Assembly: GCA_963678555.2 (NCBI GenBank)
Contig: CAXXJA010000002.1
Span: 186,001 to 250,000, forward strand
Length of the DNA stretch: 64,000 bases
Source of the DNA: SABI01 sp963678555
GTDB taxonomy: Bacteria > Spirochaetota > Spirochaetia > Sphaerochaetales > Sphaerochaetaceae
Direction: 5' to 3'
Both the position numbers and the translations under genes were made by a program. Below the pieces are notes generated by a model, which saw only the letters and a program-made list of their open reading frames with translations, was not told the origin of the DNA and ran no database searches. Of this stretch, positions 36,521-44,755 are shown piece by piece. Within the stretch, counting starts at the first letter, position 1. Each line of letters begins with the position of its first letter.

Positions 36521-37906
36521 CTATCCCCAGCTCTCCATGATACCGTTCAGGTGTCGTTTCAGTGCATCCATGGAGAACTGTTCCTTTCCTATAGAAAAGT
36601 TGTGTTCAACCATCTTCTCATATTTTACGCTGTTTGTCAGAACCTCAAGAGCAGTTTCAGCTGCTTTGCGGTACGTATCAAGGTCGACGGATACAAGGCC
36701 ATCGGGATCCCTGCTGGTGCCGGAACCGAGTGATATCATCTCAAGCCCACTCGGCTGTATGTCAGAGAGGAAAACCGGGTATTCATAGAGTATCACCGGG
36801 ATCTTTGCCTTGACAGCTTCGAGGAGCTGGTTTCCCCAGCCTTCCCAATAGGAGGGGTAGGTGACCAGGTCTGCTCTCGCATAGGTATCCCAGAGGCTGT
36901 AGCGCTTCACAGGTGTTTCGCTCCTGTGAGAGTCTATGAGGTCGTTCACATGGATAAGGTTCACCTGGTGGTGTTGTGCGCGCTCCTTCAGTCTGGTGAG
37001 ATAGGCTCCTGTCTCGTCATCCTCGGCGTACCCTGCCAGGACGAGGACGATCTGTGTCTCATCTGAGATCTGTCGTCCGTCATACAGCGTCTTCCCCATG
37101 AAGGAAGGAAGGATCCTGTTCATTTCAGCAATGGTGTCAATGGCCATCTCGATGCCCTTGCGTGGAATGATACGTGTCGCCTGCAGGACCATGATATCCT
37201 GCGGGCCAAGACCGATCCGGGATCGCAGGTCACTGTTGAACTCATCAGCGGCAAAACCTTCTTTACTTGCTTCGGGATCGTCGAAATCAAATACGTTGGG
37301 GATTACCGTTGACTCTATCCCCTTGCGTTCCAGCAGAGAACTCTGTGCCAGAGAGTTGATCACAACATGCTGATACTCCTTCGAGTGAGGAGGGAAAAGC
37401 GTATCAGCTATATCCATAGCCCTGTTGCAGGTGAGACAGAGGGGCGTGATCTTTTCCCAGTAGAAATCATGGTGGTGTGCCACTACCTGAAGGTGAAACT
37501 TCTTTGCGATATACTGCAGGGCATCTGCAGCGGCAGGATGCAGCCCTACAGACCACATATTCTCGACGATGAGTACCGTGATACCGTTCTCCTGTATCCA
37601 TGAGGAGAGCCGCTGTCGCAGAGTGTCCCTCTGTGACATGAAGTCCTCCTCATACCGCTCACGGTCATCTCCGTAGGGTTCAAGAGAGATGAAGGTGCCC
37701 CGGTAGAGGCGTTCAGCCGCTTCACTGTGGTAGTTCAGTTCTTCCGATACAGTGACCCGCTGTTCCCCTTCATGTTCATGGATGCCGCTGGCAAGGTGAA
37801 CCCGGTGACCCGCCTCTTCGAAGACCTGCTTCCACTTTTCGATCTCGAGCGATACCCCGTCGGTACTTCCTGTCTTGTAGTGGATGATTCCTATCTCTCT
37901 GTTCAT
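36521..37906 (-). CDS. GT4-type glycosyltransferase, mannosylglucosylglycerate-synthase-like
   Basis: A 461-residue cytoplasmic GT-B glycosyltransferase. The N-terminal acceptor half starts IGIIHYKTGSTDGVSLEIEK. The C-terminal donor half has VLQATRIIPRKGIEMAID and the EX7E-like DLVTYPSYWEGWGNQLLEAV. The opening and the AHHHDFYWEKITPLCLTCN segment resemble enzymes that make mannosylglucosylglycerate in compatible-solute metabolism; this is from memory of the family and needs a search. Its place in an operon with a GH13_18 phosphorylase supports glucosylglycerate chemistry. The start overlaps the upstream permease stop as ATGA. Confidence 0.78.
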   Translation of the reverse strand: MNREIGIIHYKTGSTDGVSLEIEKWKQVFEEAGHRVHLASGIHEHEGEQRVTVSEELNYHSEAAERLYRGTFISLEPYGDDRERYEEDFMSQRDTLRQRLSSWIQENGITVLIVENMWSVGLHPAAADALQYIAKKFHLQVVAHHHDFYWEKITPLCLTCNRAMDIADTLFPPHSKEYQHVVINSLAQSSLLERKGIESTVIPNVFDFDDPEASKEGFAADEFNSDLRSRIGLGPQDIMVLQATRIIPRKGIEMAIDTIAEMNRILPSFMGKTLYDGRQISDETQIVLVLAGYAEDDETGAYLTRLKERAQHHQVNLIHVNDLIDSHRSETPVKRYSLWDTYARADLVTYPSYWEGWGNQLLEAVKAKIPVILYEYPVFLSDIQPSGLEMISLGSGTSRDPDGLVSVDLDTYRKAAETALEVLTNSVKYEKMVEHNFSIGKEQFSMDALKRHLNGIMESWG

Positions 37907-38865
37907 TCTTTGACTCCACCTGAGGTAAGCCCGCCGGCAAGGTTCTTCTGTATGGTCATGAACAGGGCGATCACCGGCAGGGCTGTCAGCATCGAAGCTG
38001 ACATGATACGGTCCCAGATAGCATTTTTCGAGTTGAACAGTGTCTTGAGACCGATGGGGAGGGTGTAATACTCCTTGAAACTCTTCAGGAATACCGAAGC
38101 GAAGAGGTATTCATTCCAGGCGATCATGAACGAGTAGATATAGACTGTCACGATAGCAGACAGGGATAGCGGAATGATGATCCGCCAGATCGTACCGAAT
38201 CTGCTGGCACCCTCGATCATGGCCGCCTCCTCTATCGAGTAGGGGATTGTCCTGAAGTAATTTCCCAGCATGTACAGGGAGACCGGGAGGGTCTGGACCA
38301 TGTATATCGTCATAAGGCTGATGAAGGTGCCTGTGGGCGTTGATATGAAACCCAGAGCAACGAATACTTTGTACAGGGGAATAAGCAGGAGGATACCACC
38401 GAACATATAGACGAACAGTACTCCACGCTGTACAGCCGACTGTCCTCGAAAGCGTAGACGGCTGAAGGAGTAGGAGCCGAACACGGCAAGAGTGACAGAC
38501 AGAAGTGCTGCGATCGATGCAAGAATCAGTGAATTCCCGAAGTAGCGAAGGAAGGGAAACACATCTCCCGTATCCTGATATTTTGCCAGGATCGCCTTGC
38601 GCTGTGCATCGGTGAGGTCGGGTTGCTCCTCAAGCAGTAGAACGATCGATTCAGGTACGTTCTTCAGTTCCTGTCCGATGTTGAGCAGTTCCTTGTAGGC
38701 CTCGAGGTTGATCTGCTTGGGGATGAAGGAGGGATTCCCCCAGTCCCACTGATACTTCAGGGAGAGGGACGCCATCTGAAGGAAGGGGAAGAGGGCGAAC
38801 ATGACAATCAGGAATACCAGAAGTGCAAAGCCGATGGATCTGAATATATTTTTTCTTTTTACCAT
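37903..38865 (-). CDS. Sugar ABC transporter permease (MalG type)
   Basis: A 320-residue inner-membrane permease with six predicted TM segments (IGFALLVFLIVMFALFPFLQ is TM1) and the EAA loop (IEEAAMIEGASRFGTIWRIIIPLSL) that docks the ATPase. It has an enlarged first periplasmic loop (IGQELKNVPESIVLLLEEQPDLTDAQ), as in MalG/MsmG proteins. The start MVKRKNIF overlaps the end of the preceding permease; the longer frame to 39048 is antisense to family logic. No ATPase subunit is encoded in the operon, so a shared MsmK/UgpC-type ATPase elsewhere is implied. Confidence 0.92.
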   Translation of the reverse strand: MVKRKNIFRSIGFALLVFLIVMFALFPFLQMASLSLKYQWDWGNPSFIPKQINLEAYKELLNIGQELKNVPESIVLLLEEQPDLTDAQRKAILAKYQDTGDVFPFLRYFGNSLILASIAALLSVTLAVFGSYSFSRLRFRGQSAVQRGVLFVYMFGGILLLIPLYKVFVALGFISTPTGTFISLMTIYMVQTLPVSLYMLGNYFRTIPYSIEEAAMIEGASRFGTIWRIIIPLSLSAIVTVYIYSFMIAWNEYLFASVFLKSFKEYYTLPIGLKTLFNSKNAIWDRIMSASMLTALPVIALFMTIQKNLAGGLTSGGVKE

Positions 38866-39788
38866 TTGAGCACCTTCTTTACATAGAACAGGATAAACCC
38901 GATAAGGATGAAGAACTGCAGAACAGCGAGGGTCGCTCCCTGTCCGAGATCCATTGTACCCGTGAAAGCCTTGAGATAGGTGTACACGCTGAGAACCTTG
39001 ACGTTGCTTGTCAGCAGGTACACCTCCTCGAACTTGTTGAAGTTCCATATCACTCGTAGAAGGATGATCGCGTTGACAACGAAGTAGACCTCAGGAAGGG
39101 TGATATGACGAAACTTATGCCAGCCGTTTGCTCCGTCTATCTCGGCTGCCTCGTACAGATTCTCATCAATCGCCTGGAGACGGGAGAGAATCATAAGGTA
39201 GGTGAACGGGAAGTTCTTCCAGATCGCAAACAGGATAGCTACCCACACCGCTGTCGAGGGTGAGCCGATCAGGCTGAATCTCTCGCTGAACAGGTGCAGC
39301 TTATCGTAGAAGATATCCATGAATATTCCGTTGACAGGGTCGAAGATGAACTGCCATGCAAACACGACTGAGATCACCGGTGCCACATAGGGGAGTAGAA
39401 TCAAAGAACGGACAAGACCTCTGAGGGGAAACTTCTTGTTCATGACGATAGCAGTCCCCAGTCCGGCAAGGGTCGTTCCGGCAGTGGTGAAGACCACATA
39501 CATCATTGTTGTGGAGATGGCTTTCCAGAATTCCGTGTCACCGAGTATCTCCCGGTGATTGGTGAAGCCAGTGAACGTATTACCTTCAGAGAGACTCACA
39601 TCAAAGAAACTCAGGTAGATGTTATAGAGAACAGGGTAGAGAATGAGAGCCAGTATGATAATGACAGAAGGGGCTACAAGAGACCAGCCGAGACGTTCGT
39701 CCCGCTGAGCTCTCGTACTCAGCTTCTGTACAGCAGTATCCTTGATCGCAGCTGCTGCACCTCCGGTGGTATGGGTGATTCTGGACAT
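38859..39788 (-). CDS. Sugar ABC transporter permease (MalF type)
   Basis: A 309-residue permease: cytoplasmic N-terminus, then six TM segments (LVAPSVIIILALILYPVLYN first) and the EAA motif YEAAEIDGANGWHKFRHITL. It pairs with the MalG-type protein to form the channel for the solute delivered by the binding protein at 39879-41261. AAGGA lies before ATG 39788. Its last 7 bases overlap the next gene, consistent with coupled translation. Confidence 0.92.
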   Translation of the reverse strand: MSRITHTTGGAAAAIKDTAVQKLSTRAQRDERLGWSLVAPSVIIILALILYPVLYNIYLSFFDVSLSEGNTFTGFTNHREILGDTEFWKAISTTMMYVVFTTAGTTLAGLGTAIVMNKKFPLRGLVRSLILLPYVAPVISVVFAWQFIFDPVNGIFMDIFYDKLHLFSERFSLIGSPSTAVWVAILFAIWKNFPFTYLMILSRLQAIDENLYEAAEIDGANGWHKFRHITLPEVYFVVNAIILLRVIWNFNKFEEVYLLTSNVKVLSVYTYLKAFTGTMDLGQGATLAVLQFFILIGFILFYVKKVLKW

Positions 39789-39828
39789 GTTCCGTTCCTT
39801 GTCTTTCGAATTGAATTGGTGAGAGGGT

Positions 39829-39857
39829 GCCGTACCGGGCTGAGGACCCGGTACGGC
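39829..39857 (-). promoter_or_regulatory. Strong hairpin between binding-protein and permease genes
   Basis: GCCGTACCGGG and CCCGGTACGGC form a perfect 11-bp stem with a 7-nt loop, 22 nt after the binding-protein stop codon. There is no U-tract. Such structures stabilise the binding-protein mRNA or partly terminate, giving more binding protein than permease. Confidence 0.7.
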
Positions 39858-39878
39858 TCAGGTTCATTGTATTCTCAC

Positions 39879-41261
39879 CTAGTCGATGAGTCTATTCATT
39901 TCCTTTTCTGCCCATGCCATTGCGGCATCAACACTCATATGTTCCTGAGTGATCTTGTAGAGCATCTGAGGAATGATCTGCTGAGCAGTGATCTCACTGG
40001 CCGCTTCGATTCTCACACCGTCAACGATGCTGAAGGTGCGGATATCTTCCAGGCCGTCGATGATCTCGGCCATCTTCTCAGCGCCGTAGTTCTTGAAGAT
40101 CCCGTTCGGGTCGTTCTGGAACCGGCTGTTCGATGCGATCTCTTTGAGCATCGGGTTCATGCCGCCGGGTGCCATGTGGAGGAAGGTGATATAGGCGTTC
40201 TGAGTATACAGATATTTGATGAACTCCTGTGCCGCCGCCTGCTCTGCAGGGCTGCTCTGATTGAACATTCCCAGGGATACGACAGTACCGTAACCTGCTG
40301 CACTTCTATTCGTCATGATCGGTGCCAGACGGGTGTTGTCAACAAGATCAGGGTCAAAGTCTGTTCCACCGAGATCACTGAAGTTTTCACCGGTAAGGGA
40401 GCCTGCAGCCACTTCGGCCAGAGCCAGGTCGTCCATGATGTAGGTAGAGTAGAAGAACATAGCCATCTTACCCTGCATGTAGTAGTCACGTGCTCTCCAG
40501 TTCTGTGGACCGGGAGGATTGTACTTGGCAAGTTCAGCATAGAACTCAACAGCCTCTTTCATCTCGGGTGAGTTGAAGATCAGGTTCCCTTCAGAATCGA
40601 ACAGTGCCGCATCGTTGCTCATTGCGATAGGGGTGAAACACTGCTCCGAGTAGGCTTCCGGTTTTGTGCCGACCAGTATCCCATACTGGTTATCCTGGGG
40701 ACGGTGGAAGTACTTCGCCGCCTTGAGAACGTTCTCCCAGGTGTTTGGCGGCTCGAGACCGGCTTCCTCGAACCAGTCTGCCCGATACCAGATTCCCTGA
40801 ATCCATCCATGGTAGGGAAGTGCGTAGTACCCGCTCTTGTCAGTGGTCTGCAGTACCTTGAGCGGCCCTGAATAGAAACGGTCGACCCCGATCGAGTCTG
40901 CGATGGCTCTGGTTGAGCTCAGATCCACAATCCCCTGCGTTCCGAACGAGACGGCAGTCTCTGCCGGAGCCTCGAACAGTGCCGGGAGGGTGCCTGCTGC
41001 GGCAGCCGTCTGAGCCTGAGTCGAAAGATCGTTTTCGTCGACGGGTACAAGATTGATCGAGATGTCAGGGTTGAGAGCACTGAACGTGTCTATCAGGACC
41101 TGGATAGTCGCCATTCGGTCCGACTGTGTCTCGGTTGTCCAGAAGTCGATACTCACCGGTTCTGCCTGTGCCTGAGCTTCTGCTTCTCCCTGGGCGGCGA
41201 GAAAGCTCATGCTGAGGAAGGTAATGAGCACGACAAAGATGATGATGGTTCTTTGTTTCAT
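39879..41261 (-). CDS. Sugar ABC transporter substrate-binding protein
   Basis: A 460-residue exported solute-binding protein (SBP_bac_1 family). The signal peptide (residues 1-23, FLAAQG) is followed by an Ala/Glu linker (EAEAQAQAE), as often seen in spirochaete binding proteins. There is no lipobox cysteine. Typical blocks are FWTTETQSDRMATIQVLIDT, ALPYHGWIQGIWYRADWFEE and PPNTWENVLKAAKYF. It captures the glycoside outside the inner membrane for the two permeases downstream. First gene of a six-gene LacI-controlled operon; AAAGGAGA precedes the ATG. Confidence 0.93.
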   Translation of the reverse strand: MKQRTIIIFVVLITFLSMSFLAAQGEAEAQAQAEPVSIDFWTTETQSDRMATIQVLIDTFSALNPDISINLVPVDENDLSTQAQTAAAAGTLPALFEAPAETAVSFGTQGIVDLSSTRAIADSIGVDRFYSGPLKVLQTTDKSGYYALPYHGWIQGIWYRADWFEEAGLEPPNTWENVLKAAKYFHRPQDNQYGILVGTKPEAYSEQCFTPIAMSNDAALFDSEGNLIFNSPEMKEAVEFYAELAKYNPPGPQNWRARDYYMQGKMAMFFYSTYIMDDLALAEVAAGSLTGENFSDLGGTDFDPDLVDNTRLAPIMTNRSAAGYGTVVSLGMFNQSSPAEQAAAQEFIKYLYTQNAYITFLHMAPGGMNPMLKEIASNSRFQNDPNGIFKNYGAEKMAEIIDGLEDIRTFSIVDGVRIEAASEITAQQIIPQMLYKITQEHMSVDAAMAWAEKEMNRLID

Positions 41262-41287
41262 AGGATTCTCCTTTTAATGCAATTCGT

Positions 41288-41301
41288 CCAAAACGATTTG
41301 G
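41288..41301. promoter_or_regulatory. LacI-family operator, copy 1 (promoter-distal)
   Basis: CCAAAACGATTTGG, a near-palindrome with the central CG typical of LacI-family operators. It lies downstream of the -10 box, around +10 to +23 of the predicted transcript. The identical copy is 32 bp away (three helical turns). Confidence 0.85.
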
Positions 41302-41310
41302 ACAGGTCTA

Positions 41311-41339
41311 ATAGTAAAACCAAAACGATTTGGAGTCAA
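41311..41339 (-). promoter_or_regulatory. Promoter of the glycoside ABC-transporter operon
   Basis: On the minus strand: -35 TTGACT (41334-41339), a 17-bp spacer containing an operator, and -10 TACTAT (41311-41316). The start codon of the binding protein is 50 nt further. Confidence 0.75.
41320..41333. promoter_or_regulatory. LacI-family operator, copy 2 (within the promoter spacer)
   Basis: An identical CCAAAACGATTTGG lying between the -35 and -10 boxes of the operon promoter, so a bound repressor would block RNA polymerase directly. Confidence 0.85.
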
Positions 41340-41499
41340 GCTTTTTTTTCTGTGTTTGTATCACTCATCTTCGTGTTTCTCTGAGTCCCGCCTTCGGTGA
41401 GCTGAGCCGGGATTGCCGTATCGATGATGATAGTACGAACGTTCCGTTGTATCTTCTGAATCTTGAAGGTACAATCACCGACGACAGGAGAAGTTCACG

Positions 41500-41820
41500 A
41501 TGAAGGAAGAGACAGGTAGAGAAAAAGAGGAAAACGGTGGAGAGACTTCTTCATCACACGGAAAGAAGGGCGGTAAGACCGGGAACGTCAAGGACAGGAA
41601 GGAAAAGAAAGCCAAGAAGGACAAGAAGGACAAGAAGCCGAAACACAGATCTGCAGACGGAGCCTCTTCCTCGACCGGGAAGAAGAGTGCAGCACGCACG
41701 AAGGCAGTTCAGGGCAAATCGAAACGGATCGCGTCAGTTGATACCGATCTCTGTTACGGGTGCGGAAAATGTGTGAAGGTGTGTAAGGTGAAGGCGATCT
41801 CTCTGATTCCCCGAACGTAG
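41500..41820 (+). CDS. Lys-rich small protein with one 4Fe-4S ferredoxin motif
   Basis: A 106-residue protein in two parts. Residues 1-78 are low-complexity and extremely basic and charged (KDRKEKKAKKDKKDKKPKHR). Residues 79-106 form half a bacterial ferredoxin: VDTDLCYGCGKCVKVCKVKA with four cysteines in the CxxCxxCxxxC spacing for one 4Fe-4S cluster, without the usual second cluster. AGGAGAAG precedes ATG 41500. It converges on focA with only 4 nt between stops. The basic arm could bind nucleic acid, membrane or an acidic redox partner; none of this is shown. Confidence 0.75.
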   Translation: MKEETGREKEENGGETSSSHGKKGGKTGNVKDRKEKKAKKDKKDKKPKHRSADGASSSTGKKSAARTKAVQGKSKRIASVDTDLCYGCGKCVKVCKVKAISLIPRT

Positions 41821-41828
41821 GGAATCAG
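41803..41828. terminator. Bidirectional hairpin between the mini-ferredoxin and focA
   Basis: CTGATTCCC and GGGAATCAG pair perfectly (9 bp) around an 8-nt loop that spans both stop codons of the convergent genes. The T-runs are weak. Confidence 0.55.
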
Positions 41829-42616
41829 TTCTCCTCCTTCAGGTAGAGATACCAGTAGATACCTCCGACGAACAGACCGCCGCCGATGATGTTTCCGATT
41901 GTCGAGAAGATGAGGTTGGTCGCGATGCCTTCCCAGGGAATCAACCCGGCGGGCAGCGAGAGGGACGGGAGGGCAAGCCTGCCGGCGGTGAGGATGTACA
42001 TATTTGCAACCGAGTGCTCGAACCCTATGGCAACGAAGCCCATGACCGGAAAGAATATCCCGAGGATCTTTCCTTCAAGCGAGTCACTAGACAGTGCGAA
42101 CCATACTGCGAGGCAGACGAGCCAGTTCGCGCCGATTCCTCTTGCTAGTGCTTCCGCCCAGGTGAGGGAAGCCTTGTCGCTGGCTGCCTGCACTACCGTC
42201 CGGCCGACTTCTCCACTCAGCATGTTGCCGGGATAGACGAGAAGGAGGGTGAGCAGAAAGGAACCGAGGAAGTTCCCTCCATAGACAACCGCCCAGTTCT
42301 TCAGCAGCTGAGAAAGTCGGGTCTTCTTTTCCAGAAGCGGGATGGTGATCAGCGTATTGCCGGTGAACAGATCGGCCCCCGGTATCATCACGAGCATCAG
42401 ACCGAGTGAGAATACCGAGCCCATCAGGATCTTTTTCGCTCCGCTCCAGGCGATGTCCCCGGTGCCGGCAACCATCGCCAGCTGGCCTGCAAGACCGATG
42501 TAGACTCCTGCAAGGATGGCAAGGATCAGTGTTTTATGCAGAGGTCGAGTTACCTTTTTCACACCCGAATCACTGAGACTTCTCATGACCTCAAGCGGTT
42601 CCCTGAATGTTTTCAT
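41825..42616 (-). CDS. focA: Formate/nitrite transporter family channel (FocA-like)
   Basis: A 263-residue inner-membrane protein with six TM helices. FNT-family features are the N-terminal amphipathic helix, GVYIGLAGQLAMVAG in TM1, LFTGNTLITIPLLEKK (the TGN motif after TM2), and KNWAVVYGGNFLGS (TM3 entry, N-W motif). FNT pentamers pass formate or related small anions. The gene follows fhs by 16 nt on the same strand, so formate import or export can be linked to formyl-tetrahydrofolate synthesis. Formate is therefore more likely than nitrite as the substrate. Confidence 0.88.
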   Translation of the reverse strand: MKTFREPLEVMRSLSDSGVKKVTRPLHKTLILAILAGVYIGLAGQLAMVAGTGDIAWSGAKKILMGSVFSLGLMLVMIPGADLFTGNTLITIPLLEKKTRLSQLLKNWAVVYGGNFLGSFLLTLLLVYPGNMLSGEVGRTVVQAASDKASLTWAEALARGIGANWLVCLAVWFALSSDSLEGKILGIFFPVMGFVAIGFEHSVANMYILTAGRLALPSLSLPAGLIPWEGIATNLIFSTIGNIIGGGLFVGGIYWYLYLKEEN

Positions 42617-42632
42617 GCCGGGGCCTCAGATC

Positions 42633-44396
42633 CTAGAACAGGCCGGTGATCTGACCGGTCTCTGTGTCGATATCGATACGACGGTAGGCAGGGTCACTCG
42701 CCGTTCCCGGCATGAGCTTGATGTCACCGGCAACCGGTACGATGAACCCCGCTCCCTGATACACCAGTACATCTCGCACCGGCAGGGTCCAGCCGGTAGG
42801 GGCACCTTTACGCTCAGGATCATGACTGATCGAGAGGTGTGTCTTTACCATGCACACTCCCATATCGGAAATGAGTGGATCATCTTCGATCATTCTGATC
42901 TTCTTCATCGCCTCAGGCGCGTACTCGACCCCGTCGGCTCCGTAGATGTCCCGTGCGATCCGGTCGATCTTCTGTTCCAGTGAGTCCTCCTGATTGTACA
43001 GGAATCTGAACTCTCTGTCCTCTTCAGCTGCCTCAATGACAGCCCTTGCAAGCTCCACAGCACCCTCTCCTCCGCGTTCCCAGTGGCGGGAGACTGCGGC
43101 ACGTTCACCCATCTGCTCGACGGCTTCCGTGATGAGTTCAAGTTCCTCATCAGTGTCAGTATGGAAATGGTTGATGCAGACGACCACCGGCACTCCGCTT
43201 TTCTGTACCGTTCTGATGTGCGCTCTCAGGTTTTCCAGTCCCTTCTCGACAAGAGGGATGCTCTGTTGTGTATACACCTCATCAAGGGGTTTGCCGGGAC
43301 TTACCTTCGGTCCGCCCCCATGCATCTTCAGTGCTCTTACAGTAGTGACAAGGACCGCGGCACTGGGTTTGAGGCCGCTGAACCGGCATTTGAGGTTCCA
43401 GAATTTTTCGAACCCGATATCGGCACCGAATCCGCTTTCGGTGACATGGTAGTCACTGAGTTTCAGGCCGACCCGGTCGGCGATAATCGAGGACTGACCG
43501 ATTGCGATGTTGGCAAACGGACCGGCATGGACCAGCACCGGCTGTCCTTCCACGGTCTGAACGAGGGTGGGGTTGATCGCCTTTGCCATGATGGCCGTCA
43601 TCGCCCCGGCAACATCGAGGTCTTCGGTCGTGATGGGGTGTCCCTTCTTGTTGTACCCGATGCACATCTTCCCGATTCTCTCTCTCATATCCTTGAGATC
43701 CCGGGCAACAGCCAGAATCGCCATGAGTTCCGATGAGACCGATATCTGGAAGGAGCTTCTCATCAGGAATCCGTCCATCTTCCCTCCCTGTCCGATGGTG
43801 ATGTCCCGCAGGGCCTGGGCGGAAAAGTCAATCGCCCACCCGACAGCGGGGTTTCTCGGGTCGATATCGAGCCGTTTCAGACCCTTCTTCTCGAGGGTCG
43901 CATCCGAGTAGTTGAACTCGTGCTGAATTCTGCTTGTCAGGGCGACCATCGCAAGATTGTGAGCATTGGTGATCGCGTCGATATCCCCGGTGAGACCGAG
44001 AGAGAAGTCGGCAAGGGGGATGCACTGGGCCAGACCGCCTCCTGCGGCAGATCCCTTGATATTGAATGTCGGACCGCCCGAGGGTTGACGGATAGCTCCG
44101 CACACTTTCTTTCCAACATACGACAGGCCTTCCACGAGGCCGATTGTCGTGGTGGTTTTCCCTTCACCAAGGGGAGTGGGAGTGATTGCGGTCACATCGA
44201 TGTACTTTCCGTCAGGGACGTCCCCGAGGCGTTCAAGGACCTTACGGTAATCTATCTTTCCCAGAAAATGCCCATAAGGGAGCAGCTCCTCTTCCCGTAT
44301 GCCGAAGTCTGCTGCAACCTCCGTGATCGGCTTCATCTCCTTCTCTGCCTGCGCAGCGATCTCCCAGTCTTTCATCTGTTTCGGATCAAGTTTCAT
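42633..44396 (-). CDS. fhs: Formate-tetrahydrofolate ligase
   Basis: ATP + formate + tetrahydrofolate give 10-formyl-THF (one-carbon metabolism; also the first methyl-branch step of acetogens). The 587-residue protein has the P-loop PTPLGEGKTTTTIGLVEGL near residue 66. The folate region AIRQPSGGPTFNIKGSAAGG, then NVANAV-like GPFANIAIGQSSI and the family end IDIDTETGQITGLF, are complete. It is a little longer than the 556-residue norm. ATG 44396 was chosen (AGGAGA upstream) over 44426. Co-transcribed with focA. Confidence 0.96.
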   Translation of the reverse strand: MKLDPKQMKDWEIAAQAEKEMKPITEVAADFGIREEELLPYGHFLGKIDYRKVLERLGDVPDGKYIDVTAITPTPLGEGKTTTTIGLVEGLSYVGKKVCGAIRQPSGGPTFNIKGSAAGGGLAQCIPLADFSLGLTGDIDAITNAHNLAMVALTSRIQHEFNYSDATLEKKGLKRLDIDPRNPAVGWAIDFSAQALRDITIGQGGKMDGFLMRSSFQISVSSELMAILAVARDLKDMRERIGKMCIGYNKKGHPITTEDLDVAGAMTAIMAKAINPTLVQTVEGQPVLVHAGPFANIAIGQSSIIADRVGLKLSDYHVTESGFGADIGFEKFWNLKCRFSGLKPSAAVLVTTVRALKMHGGGPKVSPGKPLDEVYTQQSIPLVEKGLENLRAHIRTVQKSGVPVVVCINHFHTDTDEELELITEAVEQMGERAAVSRHWERGGEGAVELARAVIEAAEEDREFRFLYNQEDSLEQKIDRIARDIYGADGVEYAPEAMKKIRMIEDDPLISDMGVCMVKTHLSISHDPERKGAPTGWTLPVRDVLVYQGAGFIVPVAGDIKLMPGTASDPAYRRIDIDTETGQITGLF

Positions 44397-44630
44397 TGCG
44401 TTCTCCTGTCGTGCGGCTCCAGACACCTGGCCTCATCCGTATTGGTACGAGTGTACGAGATATTTCCGGGTTTTTCAAAGTACATATGAACTGTTTTCAC
44501 ATTAATACTGTTTTCCGGTAATTAATCGCTGTTTCAGCGCACCCTCGGCATGGTGCAGTGTGACTTTATCACAGTATCGGCTTTTCAGCAATTCAGAATC
44601 AGGATGGAGAAAAAACAGCGTATAGGAAGC

Positions 44631-44656
44631 TGAAAAGGCCCAGTAGGGCCATTTCA
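44631..44656 (+). promoter_or_regulatory. Hairpin upstream of the CoA-disulfide-reductase gene
   Basis: TGAAAAGGCCC and GGGCCATTTCA pair with a single A-A mismatch around an AGTA tetraloop. It lies about 40 nt before the predicted -35 box, so it is not in the predicted mRNA leader; its role is unknown. Confidence 0.4.
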
Positions 44657-44696
44657 GGATGGAAATGCCCTGAGAGGATAGATGGGTAAAGGATAC

Positions 44697-44725
44697 TTGC
44701 TTACCGATTAACTTTTTCTTACCAT
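44697..44725 (+). promoter_or_regulatory. Candidate promoter of the CoA-disulfide-reductase gene
   Basis: TTGCTT (44697-44702), a 17-bp spacer and TACCAT (44720-44725), 30 nt before the start codon, which has AGGAGA at its Shine-Dalgarno. Confidence 0.4.
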
Positions 44726-44755
44726 TCACTGCGTAATCATTTCCAGGAGACCTAT

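Larger units (their letters stand above)
44397..44755. other. Divergent intergenic region between fhs and the CoA-disulfide-reductase gene
   Basis: No gene. It holds a hairpin (44631-44656) and a candidate rightward promoter (44697-44725). Part of it (44510-44560) is AT-rich and probably contains the fhs promoter. No THF or TPP riboswitch architecture was found. Confidence 0.5.

Noticed and set aside
37903..39048. The longer reading of the MalG-type permease from 39048
   Set aside because: The extra N-terminus overlaps the MalF-type gene in another frame and has no membrane-protein character; MVKRKNIF at 38865 is the normal start.
44641..44690. CCCTGAGAGGATAG resembles the CUGAGA element of TPP riboswitches
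   Set aside because: The second conserved TPP block (ACCUGAUCUGG...) and the required stems are absent, and the downstream gene is not a thiamine gene.
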